A stretch of DNA of 64,000 bases, taken from positions 62,001 through 126,000 of the forward strand of contig NZ_KZ983997.1 in assembly GCF_003569785.1 (NCBI RefSeq), read 5' to 3'. Positions 15,689 through 24,947 of this stretch are shown here, piece after piece. The first letter of the stretch is position 1, and each line of letters starts with the position of its first letter. The notes under the pieces were generated by a model. It had not been told where the DNA came from, made no database searches, and worked only from the letters and a program-made list of their open reading frames with translations. Both the position numbers and the translations under genes were made by a program. This DNA comes from Leucobacter sp. wl10 (lineage in GTDB: Bacteria; Actinomycetota; Actinomycetes; Actinomycetales; Microbacteriaceae).

Positions 15689-17026
15689 GTGAGCAAGCAG
15701 CGCGATTTTGTTCTCCGCACGATCGAGGAGCGCGGTGTGAGATTCGTGCGTCTCTGGTTCAGCGATGTCTCGGGCACGCTGAAGTCGGTCGCACTCGCCC
15801 CGGCCGAGGTGGAGGGCGCGTTCGGCGAGGGGATCGGCTTCGACGGTTCCGCCATCGAGGGCCTCACGCGCGCCTACGAGTCCGATCTGCTCGCGGTGCC
15901 GGATCCGTCGACCTTTCAGCTGCTGCCCTGGCGCAGCCAGACCGCTCCCACTGCCCGCATGTTCTGCGACATCCGCACGCCCAACGGCGAGCCGGCCGTT
16001 GCCGATCCGCGCAACGTGCTGAAGCGCGCCCTCGCGCAGGCGGCCGAGCAGGGGTTCACCTTCTACACCCACCCGGAGATCGAGTTCTATCTGCTCAAGT
16101 CGAAGGATTTCGGCGCGGACGGGCCCGTTCCGGTCGACCGAGCCGGCTACTTCGACAACGTGCCGGGGGGGACCGCGCACGACTTCCGCCGCGAGAGCGT
16201 AGCCATGCTGGAGGATCTGGGCATCTCCGTGGAGTTCAGCCATCACGAGGCGGGGCCGGGGCAGAACGAGATCGACCTCCGGTACGCCGACGCGCTGACC
16301 ACCGCCGACAATCTGATGACGTTCCGAACGGTGGTGAAGGAGGTCGCCATCTCGCAGGGCGTGCACGCGACGTTCATGCCGAAGCCGATCCCGGGACAGC
16401 CCGGATCGGGCATGCACACGCACCTGTCCCTCTTCGAGGGCGACAGCAACGCCTTCTACGACCCGGGCGCCCGCTACCAGCTCTCGCAGACCGGTCGCCG
16501 CTTCGTCGCCGGTCTGCTGCGGCACGCGCCCGAGATCACGGCGATCACCAACCAGTACATCAACTCCTACAAGCGCTTGTGGGGGGGCGACGAGGCGCCC
16601 TCCTTCGTGAGCTGGGGCCACAACAACCGCTCGGCGCTCGTGCGGGTGCCGATGTACAAGCCCGGGAAAGGCGGCGCGGCGCGCGTCGAGTACCGCGGAC
16701 TGGACAGCGCGGTCAACCCCTACCTCGGGCTCTCCGTGCTGCTCGCGGCGGGCCTGAAGGGCATCCGCGACGAATACGACCTGCCGCCCGAAGCCGAGAA
16801 CAACGTGTGGGCGCTGAGCGACGGCGAGCGGCGCGCCATGGGCTTCGATCCGCTGCCCACGAGCCTCGACCACGCCCTCGCGGTCATGGAGCGATCCGAG
16901 CTGGTGGCCGAGACGCTCGGCGAGCAGGTGTTCGCCTTCTTCATCCGCGACAAGCGCCGCGAGGTCGCCGAGTACCGGAGCCAGGTGACGCCCTACGAGC
17001 TCTCCTCGATGCTCGACACGGTGTAG
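15689..17026 (+). CDS. glnA2: Glutamine synthetase, GlnA2-type
   Basis: This 445-residue type I glutamine synthetase is of the short alpha-like class: it lacks the adenylylation loop, and the region that would carry the regulatory tyrosine reads ENNVWALSDGE. Active-site motifs are intact: GFDGSAIEG, HPEIEFYLLK (metal-binding), MPKPIPGQPGSGMHTH and NNRSALVRVP. In actinobacteria such paralogues sit beside glnE and serve a minor or specialised amidation role. The start is GTG at 15689, and glnE follows after three bases. Confidence 0.93.
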   Translation: MSKQRDFVLRTIEERGVRFVRLWFSDVSGTLKSVALAPAEVEGAFGEGIGFDGSAIEGLTRAYESDLLAVPDPSTFQLLPWRSQTAPTARMFCDIRTPNGEPAVADPRNVLKRALAQAAEQGFTFYTHPEIEFYLLKSKDFGADGPVPVDRAGYFDNVPGGTAHDFRRESVAMLEDLGISVEFSHHEAGPGQNEIDLRYADALTTADNLMTFRTVVKEVAISQGVHATFMPKPIPGQPGSGMHTHLSLFEGDSNAFYDPGARYQLSQTGRRFVAGLLRHAPEITAITNQYINSYKRLWGGDEAPSFVSWGHNNRSALVRVPMYKPGKGGAARVEYRGLDSAVNPYLGLSVLLAAGLKGIRDEYDLPPEAENNVWALSDGERRAMGFDPLPTSLDHALAVMERSELVAETLGEQVFAFFIRDKRREVAEYRSQVTPYELSSMLDTV

Positions 17027-17029
17027 CCC

Positions 17030-20000
17030 GTGCGCGACGCGGATGCGGGCGGCGCGCAGACGACGTTGAAGCTCGCCGATGTCGCGCGCGCCGGCTTCCA
17101 GGATCTCTCCGCCGCGAGAGACGAGCTGCACGCGCTCGCCCGTCTGATCGGCGCCCCGGTCGGAGACCTGCTCGAGGCCTTCTCGCGGGCCGCCGACTCG
17201 GACGCCGCGCTGGTGCGGGTGCGGCACCTGGCGGAGCGGCACCCGGGGGCGCTGGGGGAGTTCGATGCGCGTTCGCTGCGCCGTCTGGGCCAGCTCGTGG
17301 GGGCTTCGCCGGCGCTCGGGGACTTCTTCACGCGCCGCCCGGAGCGACTCGGAGAGATCCTCGCGGGCGGAGGAGGGCCGATCGACCTCGAGACGGCCCG
17401 GGGCGAGCTCCTGTCGGCCGTGACCGCCCCGGAGACGGGCACGGCGTTCGCGGGCGAGATCGGGTGGAACGCGCTGCGAGTGCGTTACCGCGAGCTGCTG
17501 GCCTCGGTGATGCTGCACGACCTGCGGTGCGCGCGCAAGGGTCGCTCTCTCGAGGCGTTCGAGGGGGTCGCCGCGTCGCTCTCGGCGCTCGCGGGTGCGG
17601 CGATCGAGGCGTCGCTCGTCGTGGGGCGGGCCACGATCGCGGCGGGGATCTCGGGGCCCCCGCTGCCGCCGGAGCGCCTCGCCGCCCTTCGCCTGGCCGT
17701 CGTCGCCATGGGCAAGTGCGGCGCCGAGGAGCTCAACGTCGTCTCGGACGTCGACGTGATGTTCGTTGTGGAGAGCGCCGACGAGGAAGCGCTGTGCGGC
17801 GACGCGCTGATCCGCGCAGGCACTCGTCTGGCGAGCGAGACCATGCGCGGGATCCACGACCCGGCGCTCGAGCCGCCGCTGTGGCAGGTCGACGCGAACC
17901 TGCGCCCCGAGGGTCGGCACGGGCCGCTCGTGCGCACCCTCGGTTCGATGCTGAGCTACTACGACCGCTGGGCGAAGGCCTGGGAGTTCCAAGCGCTGCT
18001 CAAGGCGCGCCCGCTCGCCGGTGATCTCGAGCTGGGCGGGGAGTTCGTGCGGCGCACCCGGCACCTCGTCTGGGCGTCGTCGTCGCGCGAGGACTTCGTG
18101 GGCTCGGTGCAGCGCATGCGTCAGCGGGTCACCGAGCACATCGCCGACGACGAGCTCGACGTGCAGCTGAAGCTCGGTCCCGGAGGTCTGCGCGACATCG
18201 AGTTCAGCGTGCAGCTGCTGCAGCTGGTGCACGGTCAGTACGACGAGCGGCTGCACTTGCGCGGCACGCTTCCCGCCCTGCGCGCGCTCGTCGAGGGCGG
18301 GTACGTTGCCCGCAGCGACGGCGAACGGCTCTCCGACGACTACCGATCGCTCAGAGTGCTCGAGCACCGGCTCCAGCTGCGCGAACTGCGCCGCACGGCG
18401 ATCATGCCGCTCGACGACGAGGGGCTCAGGGTGCTCGCGAGAGCCAGCGGGCTCGCGGGCACGGGTGGTGACCTGCTCGCGCTCTGGGAGCGCACGAAGC
18501 GGGAGGTTCGGGAGCTCCATCTGAAGATCTTCTACGCGCCGCTGCTGAGCGCGGTGGCGGCGTTGCCGGAGGAGGAGCTGGTCCTCGGGAGCGACGAGGC
18601 GCGCGCCCGGCTCACCAGCATCGGCTTCCGGGACCCGGACGGGGCGATGCGCCATCTCGCGGCGCTCACGCGCGGCACCACGAGGCGGGCGAGGATCCAG
18701 CGCAACCTCATGCCGGTTCTGCTGCAGTGGCTGGCCGAGGGCACCGACCCCGATTACGGACTGCTCGCCTTCCGGCGGGTGAGCGAGGCGAACAGCGAGG
18801 CTCCGTGGTACCTCCGGCTGCTGCGCGACGGCACCGATGCCGCGGAGCGTCTCATGCGCGTGCTGTCGTGCTCCCGTTTCGCGGCGGAGCTGCTCGAATC
18901 CATTCCGGACGCTGTGGCCTGGCTCGAGCGGAACGAGTCGCTGCGGCCGGTCGCGCTGGACGCGCTGCTCGAGGAGATGCGGTCGCTGGGGTCGCGCAGG
19001 GAGAGCATCGAGGCGGTGGCGGCCGCGCTGCGCGCGGTGCATCGGAGGGAGGTGCTGAGGCTCGCGATGGGGCGCGTCGTCGGCGCGCTCGACGACGAGG
19101 AGGTGGCGATCGGCCTCGACGCCGCTCACACGGCCCTGCTCGACGGCCTGCTGATCGCTCTGTTCCACGACGATCGCACGACCCAGTCGAGCATCGCCGG
19201 GCGGGGCTCGCCGCCGGGCCTCGAGCTGGCCCTCATCGGCCTGGGGCGCTACGGCGGGCGCGAGCTGGGCTTCGCCTCTGATATCGATCTCGTCGCCGTG
19301 TTCAGAGCTCCGCCCGAGGTGCCGCAGGATCGCGCCTCGCGGGCGGCGGGACGCATCGTCTCCGAGCTGCGGAGGCTGGTGTCGGATCCGCGCTTCCCGG
19401 TCGACCTCGATTTCGATCTGCGCCCCGAGGGCAAGAACGGTCCGATCGTGCGCAGCCTCGACGCGTATCGGAGCTATTACGGGCGCTGGTCGGTGACGTG
19501 GGAGGCGCAGGCCCTGCTGCGGGCGCGGCCCGTGGCGGGAGGGCGGGCGCTCGGGGCCGACTTCATCGCGATGGCCGATGAGATCCGGTATCCCGCGGCC
19601 TTCGGGGAGAACGAGGCGCGCGAGGTGCGCCGCGTCAAAGCTCGCGTTGAAGCCGAACGCCTGCCGCAGGGCGCTGATCCGAAGCGGCATCTGAAGCTGG
19701 GTCCGGGCGGCATCAGCGACGTCGAGTGGCTCGTGCAGCTGCTGCAGCTGCGCGAGGGGGCTCGGCGCCCCGAGCTGCGCACGGTATCCACTCTGCGCGC
19801 GCTCGACGCGGCCGCGGAGCTCGAAATGCTCACCCCTCAGGATGCGGCGCACCTCGCCGACTCCTGGTGCTTCGCCAGCCGGGTGCGCTCCGCGTTGAAG
19901 CTGTGGACCGGCCGCCGATCCGACACCCTGCCCGCCGACTGGACCGATCTCGAGGGAATCGCCGGCGTGCTCGGTCTGCCGAGCGGGCGCACCTCCGAGC

Positions 20001-20098
20001 TGGAGGAGCGCTGGTTCGCCGTCTCCCGACGCGCACGCGGCGTGTTCGAGCGGGAGTTCTTCGGGTACACCGACGATCGCCGGTATCAGCTGTACTGA
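17030..20098 (+). CDS. glnE: Bifunctional glutamine synthetase adenylyltransferase/deadenylase
   Basis: This 1022-residue protein has the classic two nucleotidyltransferase halves. The N-terminal (deadenylylating) half has GKCGAEELNVVSDVDVMFV near residues 227-244, and the C-terminal (adenylylating) half has GRYGGRELGFASDIDLVAVF near residues 738-756. It attaches or removes AMP on a tyrosine of GlnA1 according to nitrogen status. The neighbouring GlnA2-type enzyme lacks that tyrosine, so the real substrate is probably the product of 26352-27776. It starts with GTG three bases after glnA2 and is certainly cotranscribed. Confidence 0.96.
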   Translation: MRDADAGGAQTTLKLADVARAGFQDLSAARDELHALARLIGAPVGDLLEAFSRAADSDAALVRVRHLAERHPGALGEFDARSLRRLGQLVGASPALGDFFTRRPERLGEILAGGGGPIDLETARGELLSAVTAPETGTAFAGEIGWNALRVRYRELLASVMLHDLRCARKGRSLEAFEGVAASLSALAGAAIEASLVVGRATIAAGISGPPLPPERLAALRLAVVAMGKCGAEELNVVSDVDVMFVVESADEEALCGDALIRAGTRLASETMRGIHDPALEPPLWQVDANLRPEGRHGPLVRTLGSMLSYYDRWAKAWEFQALLKARPLAGDLELGGEFVRRTRHLVWASSSREDFVGSVQRMRQRVTEHIADDELDVQLKLGPGGLRDIEFSVQLLQLVHGQYDERLHLRGTLPALRALVEGGYVARSDGERLSDDYRSLRVLEHRLQLRELRRTAIMPLDDEGLRVLARASGLAGTGGDLLALWERTKREVRELHLKIFYAPLLSAVAALPEEELVLGSDEARARLTSIGFRDPDGAMRHLAALTRGTTRRARIQRNLMPVLLQWLAEGTDPDYGLLAFRRVSEANSEAPWYLRLLRDGTDAAERLMRVLSCSRFAAELLESIPDAVAWLERNESLRPVALDALLEEMRSLGSRRESIEAVAAALRAVHRREVLRLAMGRVVGALDDEEVAIGLDAAHTALLDGLLIALFHDDRTTQSSIAGRGSPPGLELALIGLGRYGGRELGFASDIDLVAVFRAPPEVPQDRASRAAGRIVSELRRLVSDPRFPVDLDFDLRPEGKNGPIVRSLDAYRSYYGRWSVTWEAQALLRARPVAGGRALGADFIAMADEIRYPAAFGENEAREVRRVKARVEAERLPQGADPKRHLKLGPGGISDVEWLVQLLQLREGARRPELRTVSTLRALDAAAELEMLTPQDAAHLADSWCFASRVRSALKLWTGRRSDTLPADWTDLEGIAGVLGLPSGRTSELEERWFAVSRRARGVFEREFFGYTDDRRYQLY

Positions 20099-20165
20099 TC
20101 CCGGGCACCGCCAGAGCGTTCACCGTCACGCCATGCAACATGCGCGATCCGTTTACGGGGAGGGC

Positions 20166-20194
20166 TGGATAAAACCGTTATCGAAGCGTAATCT
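20166..20194 (+). promoter_or_regulatory. Leaderless promoter of the 25-codon ORF
   Basis: TAATCT (20189-20194) lies seven bases before the ATG, and TGGATA lies 17 bases upstream of it as a moderate -35 match. The block is AT-rich compared with its surroundings. Confidence 0.45.
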
Positions 20195-20201
20195 GATTGT
20201 T

Positions 20202-20279
20202 ATGCAGTACTTACAGTCATTTCTCGAGGCCCTGCTCGCCGAAGACGGGGCCGAGTTCGAGGACGAGTTCGAATCCTGA
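20202..20279 (+). CDS. Candidate 25-residue acidic micro-protein
   Basis: The short frame reads MQYLQSFLEALL and then a strongly acidic end (AEDGAEFEDEFES). No ribosome binding site is present, but the -10-like TAATCT seven bases before the ATG fits a leaderless message. After the TGA (20277-20279) the same frame continues for another 33 sense codons with a very basic, coding-like sequence ending at 20381. It could be an independent micro-protein, a leader peptide, or a small gene split by a stop codon. I do not recognise a family. Confidence 0.35.
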   Translation: MQYLQSFLEALLAEDGAEFEDEFES

Positions 20280-20281
20280 CC

Positions 20282-20595
20282 TTCTGCGGGCTTCATCCGA
20301 GACGGCCTGCGCTGGCGCCGGCTTCCGGATCCGATGCGTGCCGTGCAGCGCAGATTGTACAGGAACCCGAACGAACGCTGATTGCCCTCAGCACTGCGAG
20401 GCGGGAGAATCGCTGCATGCCGGGCGGTGCGCGATGGTAGTTTTGAGCGGGAGCGCCTTCCCATCGAGCCGTCGCCGGACGCATTCCTGACGGTAGGGGA
20501 GCACGCCCCACCGGCTCTCGGTCGGGCCGGATCGACGCCGGCGCCCCGCCGCTCACCGGAAGCACCACGACCCCGTCTCGGGGCAGGGAGAGGAA
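20282..20595. other. Intergenic stretch; possible basic continuation of the micro-ORF
   Basis: The first 100 bases hold the in-frame basic continuation described for the micro-ORF (ending at 20381). The remainder shows no convincing frame or RNA. A ribosome binding site for the membrane protein gene lies at its right end. Confidence 0.4.
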
Positions 20596-21060
20596 ATGGT
20601 TCGGCACACGCCATCCGGGGCACAGCGTGAGGGCCTGCGGCAGGCGGTCAGGCTGACGGCGCTGTCGATGGTGTTCGTCACCCTCGGCGTCGCCATGACC
20701 GCCTCCGGGGAGCTGCTGCTCGGATCGGTGGTGACGCTGCTCTTCTCCAGCTCCCTGATCGTCGGGATCCTCCGCTGGCGGGCGGTGCGTCACGGCCGGC
20801 CGCTCCCGCGGACGGACGGATCCTCGGTATGGATCGCCGTTGCGGCCATACTCATGGCCGTCGCCAGCCTCGGGGTGTTCTTCGTCGCGTGGACGGCCTG
20901 GGACATCCTGCCGCCGGGCACCCGGAGGCGCTACGCGCGGGAACTCGTGCTCGTCGTTGGAGCCGTCGGGACGGTCTTCTTCAGCGCGGGCGGGGTCCTA
21001 TCGCTGATCCGGCGGCTTCGCCGGCGCACGGCTCAGGGGACGGGCGACGATCAGAGGTAG
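20596..21060 (+). CDS. Small integral membrane protein, unknown function
   Basis: This 154-residue protein has four predicted hydrophobic segments (about residues 18-38, 42-60, 78-100 and 115-138), separated by basic loops such as RWRAVRHGR and a basic tail. The ATG at 20596 follows GGGAGAGGAA. I do not recognise the family, and its position next to a micro-ORF and an IclR gene gives no clear clue. Confidence 0.6.
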   Translation: MVRHTPSGAQREGLRQAVRLTALSMVFVTLGVAMTASGELLLGSVVTLLFSSSLIVGILRWRAVRHGRPLPRTDGSSVWIAVAAILMAVASLGVFFVAWTAWDILPPGTRRRYARELVLVVGAVGTVFFSAGGVLSLIRRLRRRTAQGTGDDQR

Positions 21061-21245
21061 CCGCTCCCGGGAGAGGGGCGGGCCGGGAGCGGCCCGATCT
21101 TGTTGAGCAACGAGGGGCACCAGCCGCAGACTCAGTGCGAAGACGGACTGTACCTTGCCACGGTCAGGTGCTGCGCCGTCATCAAGACGGGCCGTGGCCG
21201 GATCGTGGAATAATGCTTTGAGTCCACGCCAAGCGCAGGAGTCCG

Positions 21246-22007
21246 ATGCCAGCCGAATCCGAGACCGGAAACATGCGGTCGTTGAGCCGCGCCATCGACG
21301 TCCTCGAAGTGCTCGATGACGAGCCGTACGGCCTTCGCCTCACAGAGATCGCTCAGCGTGTGAACCTGCCGGTGCCGACCGTCAAACGCATCCTCCGCAC
21401 ACTCGAGGGTCGAGGGCGGGTCGAGCGATACGGTTCTGTGTACCGCGCAGGCATCAACCTGCTCTTCGGAGCCCATGCGTTCCTCACCGGTAGCGAGTTG
21501 ATCCGTGGCGCGCGCCCGTTTCTACAGGACCTCGCCGCAGGTACCGGGCTTACGGCCTCCCTGTTCGTCCGCTCGCAGCGCGCGCGCATCGTCGTGGCGC
21601 GCGTTGAGGGCGACAACCCGCTGAAATACGAGCTTCCTGTAGGTGAGCGCCTCCCGCTTCACCTCGGCGCGGGTAAGGCTCTGCTCGCGCACGCGCCCGA
21701 CGAGGAACTCCGCGAGCTGGCGAAGGATATCGCGCCGTTCGAGACCGCGGGCGGCGATATCGTCTCCCCAGAGGACTTCCTCGAGAGCCTCGAAGAGGTG
21801 CGGCGCTCCGGCTACTCGGTCTCGGAGAACGAGCGCGTCTTGGGCGCGCGGTCAGTGGCGAGCGCTGTGAGAGGCGAGAGCGGGACCGTCCACGGGGCGA
21901 TCCAGGTTGTAGGCTCGTCGGACGTGTTCCTGTCGGAGCGGATACTGCCGGTCGCGAGAGCCGTGCACGAGGCCGCATCGAGGCTGGGGCGCCTGACGCG
22001 ATTCTGA
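21246..22007 (+). CDS. IclR family transcriptional regulator
   Basis: This 253-residue protein has an N-terminal winged helix (about 10-70: SLSRAIDVLEVLDDEPYGLRLTEIA) and a C-terminal GAF-like effector domain from about 85 (LPLHLGAGKALLAHAPDEEL, GYSVSENERVLGARSVASAV). IclR proteins control nearby catabolic operons and sense pathway metabolites. The ATG at 21246 follows CAGGAG. The catabolic genes begin 230 bases downstream on the same strand, and a palindrome lies between, so it is the probable local regulator. Confidence 0.92.
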   Translation: MPAESETGNMRSLSRAIDVLEVLDDEPYGLRLTEIAQRVNLPVPTVKRILRTLEGRGRVERYGSVYRAGINLLFGAHAFLTGSELIRGARPFLQDLAAGTGLTASLFVRSQRARIVVARVEGDNPLKYELPVGERLPLHLGAGKALLAHAPDEELRELAKDIAPFETAGGDIVSPEDFLESLEEVRRSGYSVSENERVLGARSVASAVRGESGTVHGAIQVVGSSDVFLSERILPVARAVHEAASRLGRLTRF

Positions 22008-22149
22008 GCTCCTCCGGTGACCCGGAACTGCGGTGCTTCTGCCGTCGGACTGCCCGACCTCCATCCCGAAGAGGCGTGCGCGTGACGACGCGTGTACGAA
22101 CGATGGGATCAGGCCCACTCCCGCAGCCGAGATTGCCCAACGGCAAAAA

Positions 22150-22166
22150 TGACTGTACAGTGATCA
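22150..22166 (+). promoter_or_regulatory. Candidate IclR operator over the rraA promoter
   Basis: The perfect palindrome ACTGTACAGT (22152-22161) extends to TGACTGTACAGTGA with 12 of 14 symmetric positions. It contains TACAGT, which can act as the -10 element for the operon, so binding here would block transcription. Confidence 0.45.
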
Positions 22167-22238
22167 ATGCTTTCATCTAATGACACTTCTAGTCTCAGTG
22201 TGATTCTTCACGAACGCCAACGTCGTCGAAAGGGACGC

Positions 22239-22835
22239 ATGAATTTACATCAGGACTCACCCGCCCCATGGGAGGCCCTGCGCGGCATCCCCGTCGCGAA
22301 CATCGGGGACGCCGTCGACCGTCTCGGGCTTGCGGACAGCGGCATCGCCCCGGTCTGGCGCGGAGCCACGCTGGTCGGTCCCGCCTTCACCGTATGGACG
22401 CGCGAGGGGGACAACCTGGGCATCCACGAGGCCATCGCCGCAGCCCCGGCAGGCTCCGTCATCGTGGTGAACGCGGCGGGTTTCACCTCGCGCGCACTGC
22501 TCGGCGAGCTGATGGCCGGCCGGGCGCACCAGCGGGGCATCGCGGGCTTCGTCGTCGACGGCGCCGTGCGCGACGCGGGCGAGCTCGGGCGTCTGCGGAT
22601 CCCGGTCTTCGCCCGCGGGATATCACCGGCCGGCCCTTACAAGAACGGCCCGTTCCGCAACCAGGTACCCGTCGCGCTCGGCGGGGTGTCGGTCTCGCCA
22701 GGAGACATCATCGCGGGTGATGACGACGGTGTTGCCGTCGTTCCCGCATCCGATCTCGGGCGGGTCGCTGCGGCGGCACGTGCCGTGCGGGAGGACGAGA
22801 ACCAGAGACGCGAGAAGATCTGGAGTGCCTCATGA
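22239..22835 (+). CDS. RraA family protein (class II pyruvate aldolase-like)
   Basis: This 198-residue protein belongs to the RraA/HMG aldolase family. The catalytic signature R-D-x2-E is present (Arg111, Asp112, Glu115 in GAVRDAGEL), together with the upstream LGELMAGRAHQRG helix. Family members cleave 4-hydroxy-2-oxo acids (for example 4-carboxy-4-hydroxy-2-oxoadipate) to pyruvate or oxaloacetate. The operon context points to an aldolase rather than an RNase E regulator. AAAGGGA precedes the ATG at 22239. Its stop overlaps the next gene (ATGA). Confidence 0.88.
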   Translation: MNLHQDSPAPWEALRGIPVANIGDAVDRLGLADSGIAPVWRGATLVGPAFTVWTREGDNLGIHEAIAAAPAGSVIVVNAAGFTSRALLGELMAGRAHQRGIAGFVVDGAVRDAGELGRLRIPVFARGISPAGPYKNGPFRNQVPVALGGVSVSPGDIIAGDDDGVAVVPASDLGRVAAAARAVREDENQRREKIWSAS

Positions 22836-23605
22836 CCCGCATCGCGGTCATCGGCCTCGGTGAAGCCGGATCAGTCTACGCGACCGCCTGGGTCAGAGCC
22901 GGCCATGCCGTGGTCGGATTCGATCCCGCGGTCTCAGAGGGGATCGAGGGGATCCGATTCGCCTCCTCCGCCGCAGAGGCCTGTCAGAGCGCGGACGCCG
23001 TCTTCACGCTCACCGGGGCGCGTTTCGCCCCGGGGATCGCCGCCGAGTGCCTGCCTGTGCTCGACGAGACCGCGATCTATGTGGACATGACCTCATCCGC
23101 CCCTGAGGCGATGCGCGAGGCCGCGGCCTTGCGCGAGGCGCCGATCTTCGTCGATGCGGCGATCCTCGGCCCGGTGATCGCCATGGGTGAGAAGACGCCG
23201 CTCATCGTCAGCGGAGCTCGCAGCGCCCGAGCCGCTGAACTGTTCGTTTCGCTCGGGGCGTCCGTTGCCGATGCGGCCGGACAGCCCGGGGACGCGACCG
23301 CCCGCAAGCTCGTGCGCAGCGTTGCGGGGAAGGGGATCGCCGCCGTGGTGTGCGAGGCGATGGAAGCCGCGCGCGCCGCGGGGATCGAGGATTGGATGCG
23401 TGAGCAACTCGCGGAGCTCCTGCCCGGCGAGGGGTTCGCCGTCATCGACCGATACGAGAGCGGCACACGTAAGCACGCCGGGCGTCGTGGGCAGGAGATG
23501 CACGCGACCACCGACTTCCTCACGCGACTCGGCGTCCACGCCGACATGTCGGCAGCTGCTGCCCGAGTTCACGATCGATTCGCTGAGAAGGGGGCCGCAT
23601 CATGA
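22832..23605 (+). CDS. NAD(P)-dependent oxidoreductase, 6PGDH/beta-hydroxyacid dehydrogenase type (DUF1932)
   Basis: This 257-residue protein has an N-terminal Rossmann domain with GLGEAG (residues 8-13) and a C-terminal helical domain resembling DUF1932, including the KLVRSVAGKGIAAVVCEAMEAA segment. Relatives oxidise 2- or 3-hydroxy acids. In this operon it would make or use an oxo acid linked to the aldolase. It overlaps both neighbours by four bases, so all three are translationally coupled. Confidence 0.85.
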   Translation: MTRIAVIGLGEAGSVYATAWVRAGHAVVGFDPAVSEGIEGIRFASSAAEACQSADAVFTLTGARFAPGIAAECLPVLDETAIYVDMTSSAPEAMREAAALREAPIFVDAAILGPVIAMGEKTPLIVSGARSARAAELFVSLGASVADAAGQPGDATARKLVRSVAGKGIAAVVCEAMEAARAAGIEDWMREQLAELLPGEGFAVIDRYESGTRKHAGRRGQEMHATTDFLTRLGVHADMSAAAARVHDRFAEKGAAS

Positions 23606-24939
23606 TCGGCGTCTGGGCACTGGTCGCCTACATCGCAGTCATCGCGGTGTGGGTGATGCTGCTGAAGCGCAATGTCGCCGAGGCGATGATCGTCGGATTC
23701 ATCTCCACGCTCCCCTTCCTCGGCGGTGACTGGCTGTCACTCGGATGGGAGGCGCTCTTCACGGCGATCACCGATGAGATCGCCTATGCCACCGTGATGT
23801 TCGTGTTCATGGGCTACGTGCTTGAGCGCAACGGTGTGATGACCCGCATGATCGACCTGCTGAACTCTATTCTCGGAGGAGTCAAGGGCGGGCCGGCGTA
23901 CGTCTCGACGGTCGGCGCAGCCGCGCTCGGCAGCGTGGTCCACAACCAGGCTGCGATCGCCGCTACGGTCGGCTCCGTCACCATCCCCTGGATGCGCCGA
24001 GCGCAGCTCCCCGCGCGCGATGCGACGGTGGTCGTCGCGGGGAACGCGGGAATGGGCATCACCTTCCCGTTCAGTGCGTCGATGTTCGTTCTCGTCGGAT
24101 CGGCATCGATGGCGGGTGTGCTCACCGCGGAACAGCTGGTGATCCCGCTGCTCATCGGCGGATTGTGGTGCTTCCTCTACCGCTTGATCGTGACCTGGAT
24201 CATCGTGCGGCGCTCGCCGATGCGGGCCATGGCGAAGGAGGACCGTCTGCCCTTCCGCGCGGCGTTCCGGTCCGGTTGGCCGACGCTCCTGCTGTTCTTC
24301 GCGGTCGCCGTACCGCTCTTGATGACCACGGAACCCCTTGCCGGGTGGATATCCGCGTACCTCGGTGCACCCGTGGGCGACTCGGTGAGCATCATCTTCT
24401 GGATCCCGATGTTCCTCATCGCCGCCGGCATGCTCATCGGCTGGCGTGAGCTCCCGAAGTCGTGGCACGACTGGAAGCGGCTTCTCGCAGATTCGGCGCC
24501 TCGGTTCCCCACGGTCGGCGTCACCGTGCTCTTCGCGTTCGCGGGAGCGAATGCCGTGGCGGCGACAGGCATGGCGGACCAGATGACGGGTCTGCTCGGC
24601 GGGCTGAACATACCGCTGTGGGTGCTCGCGATCGCGATCGGCGTCATCGTCATCCTCGTCGCGGCGCCGCTCTCGGCGTCGGCGACGATGGCGGCCGTGG
24701 GCGCTGTGAGCGTGCTCGCCTTGGTCTCCGCGGGGGTTCCCGCGACGACAGCCGCGGTTGCGGTGCTCGTCTTCTCGTCCTGCGAGGCGGCGGTGCCGCC
24801 GGGCGGAGCGCCGTTGTACGTGGCAGCAGGTATCGCGAACGTGAACCCCATCAAGACATTCGGCAAGATGGCCGTGTACTACGCGTTCCCGACCCTCTTC
24901 ATTGGGGTCCTCATCATCCTCGGCGTTCTGCCGGTCTAG
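23602..24939 (+). CDS. TRAP transporter large permease (DctM-like)
   Basis: This 445-residue protein has about twelve hydrophobic segments and the repeated DctM signatures, for example GYVLERNGVMTRMIDLLNSI, NQAAIAATVGSVTIPWMRRA and CEAAVPPGGAPLYVAAGIAN. DctM proteins import organic acids with sodium, using a periplasmic binding protein DctP and a small subunit DctQ. Neither a DctP nor a normal DctQ is encoded nearby. The 75-residue membrane protein that follows may replace DctQ. The likely cargo is a carboxylic acid metabolised by this operon. Confidence 0.85.
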   Translation: MIGVWALVAYIAVIAVWVMLLKRNVAEAMIVGFISTLPFLGGDWLSLGWEALFTAITDEIAYATVMFVFMGYVLERNGVMTRMIDLLNSILGGVKGGPAYVSTVGAAALGSVVHNQAAIAATVGSVTIPWMRRAQLPARDATVVVAGNAGMGITFPFSASMFVLVGSASMAGVLTAEQLVIPLLIGGLWCFLYRLIVTWIIVRRSPMRAMAKEDRLPFRAAFRSGWPTLLLFFAVAVPLLMTTEPLAGWISAYLGAPVGDSVSIIFWIPMFLIAAGMLIGWRELPKSWHDWKRLLADSAPRFPTVGVTVLFAFAGANAVAATGMADQMTGLLGGLNIPLWVLAIAIGVIVILVAAPLSASATMAAVGAVSVLALVSAGVPATTAAVAVLVFSSCEAAVPPGGAPLYVAAGIANVNPIKTFGKMAVYYAFPTLFIGVLIILGVLPV

Positions 24940-24947
24940 GAGCAATC

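Noticed and set aside
14426-19852. Very long minus-strand open frame of about 1800 codons
   Set aside because: Only its last 289 codons (map) have family motifs. The rest mirrors glnE and glnA2, is Arg/Glu/His-rich, and results from GC-rich codon structure on the opposite strand.
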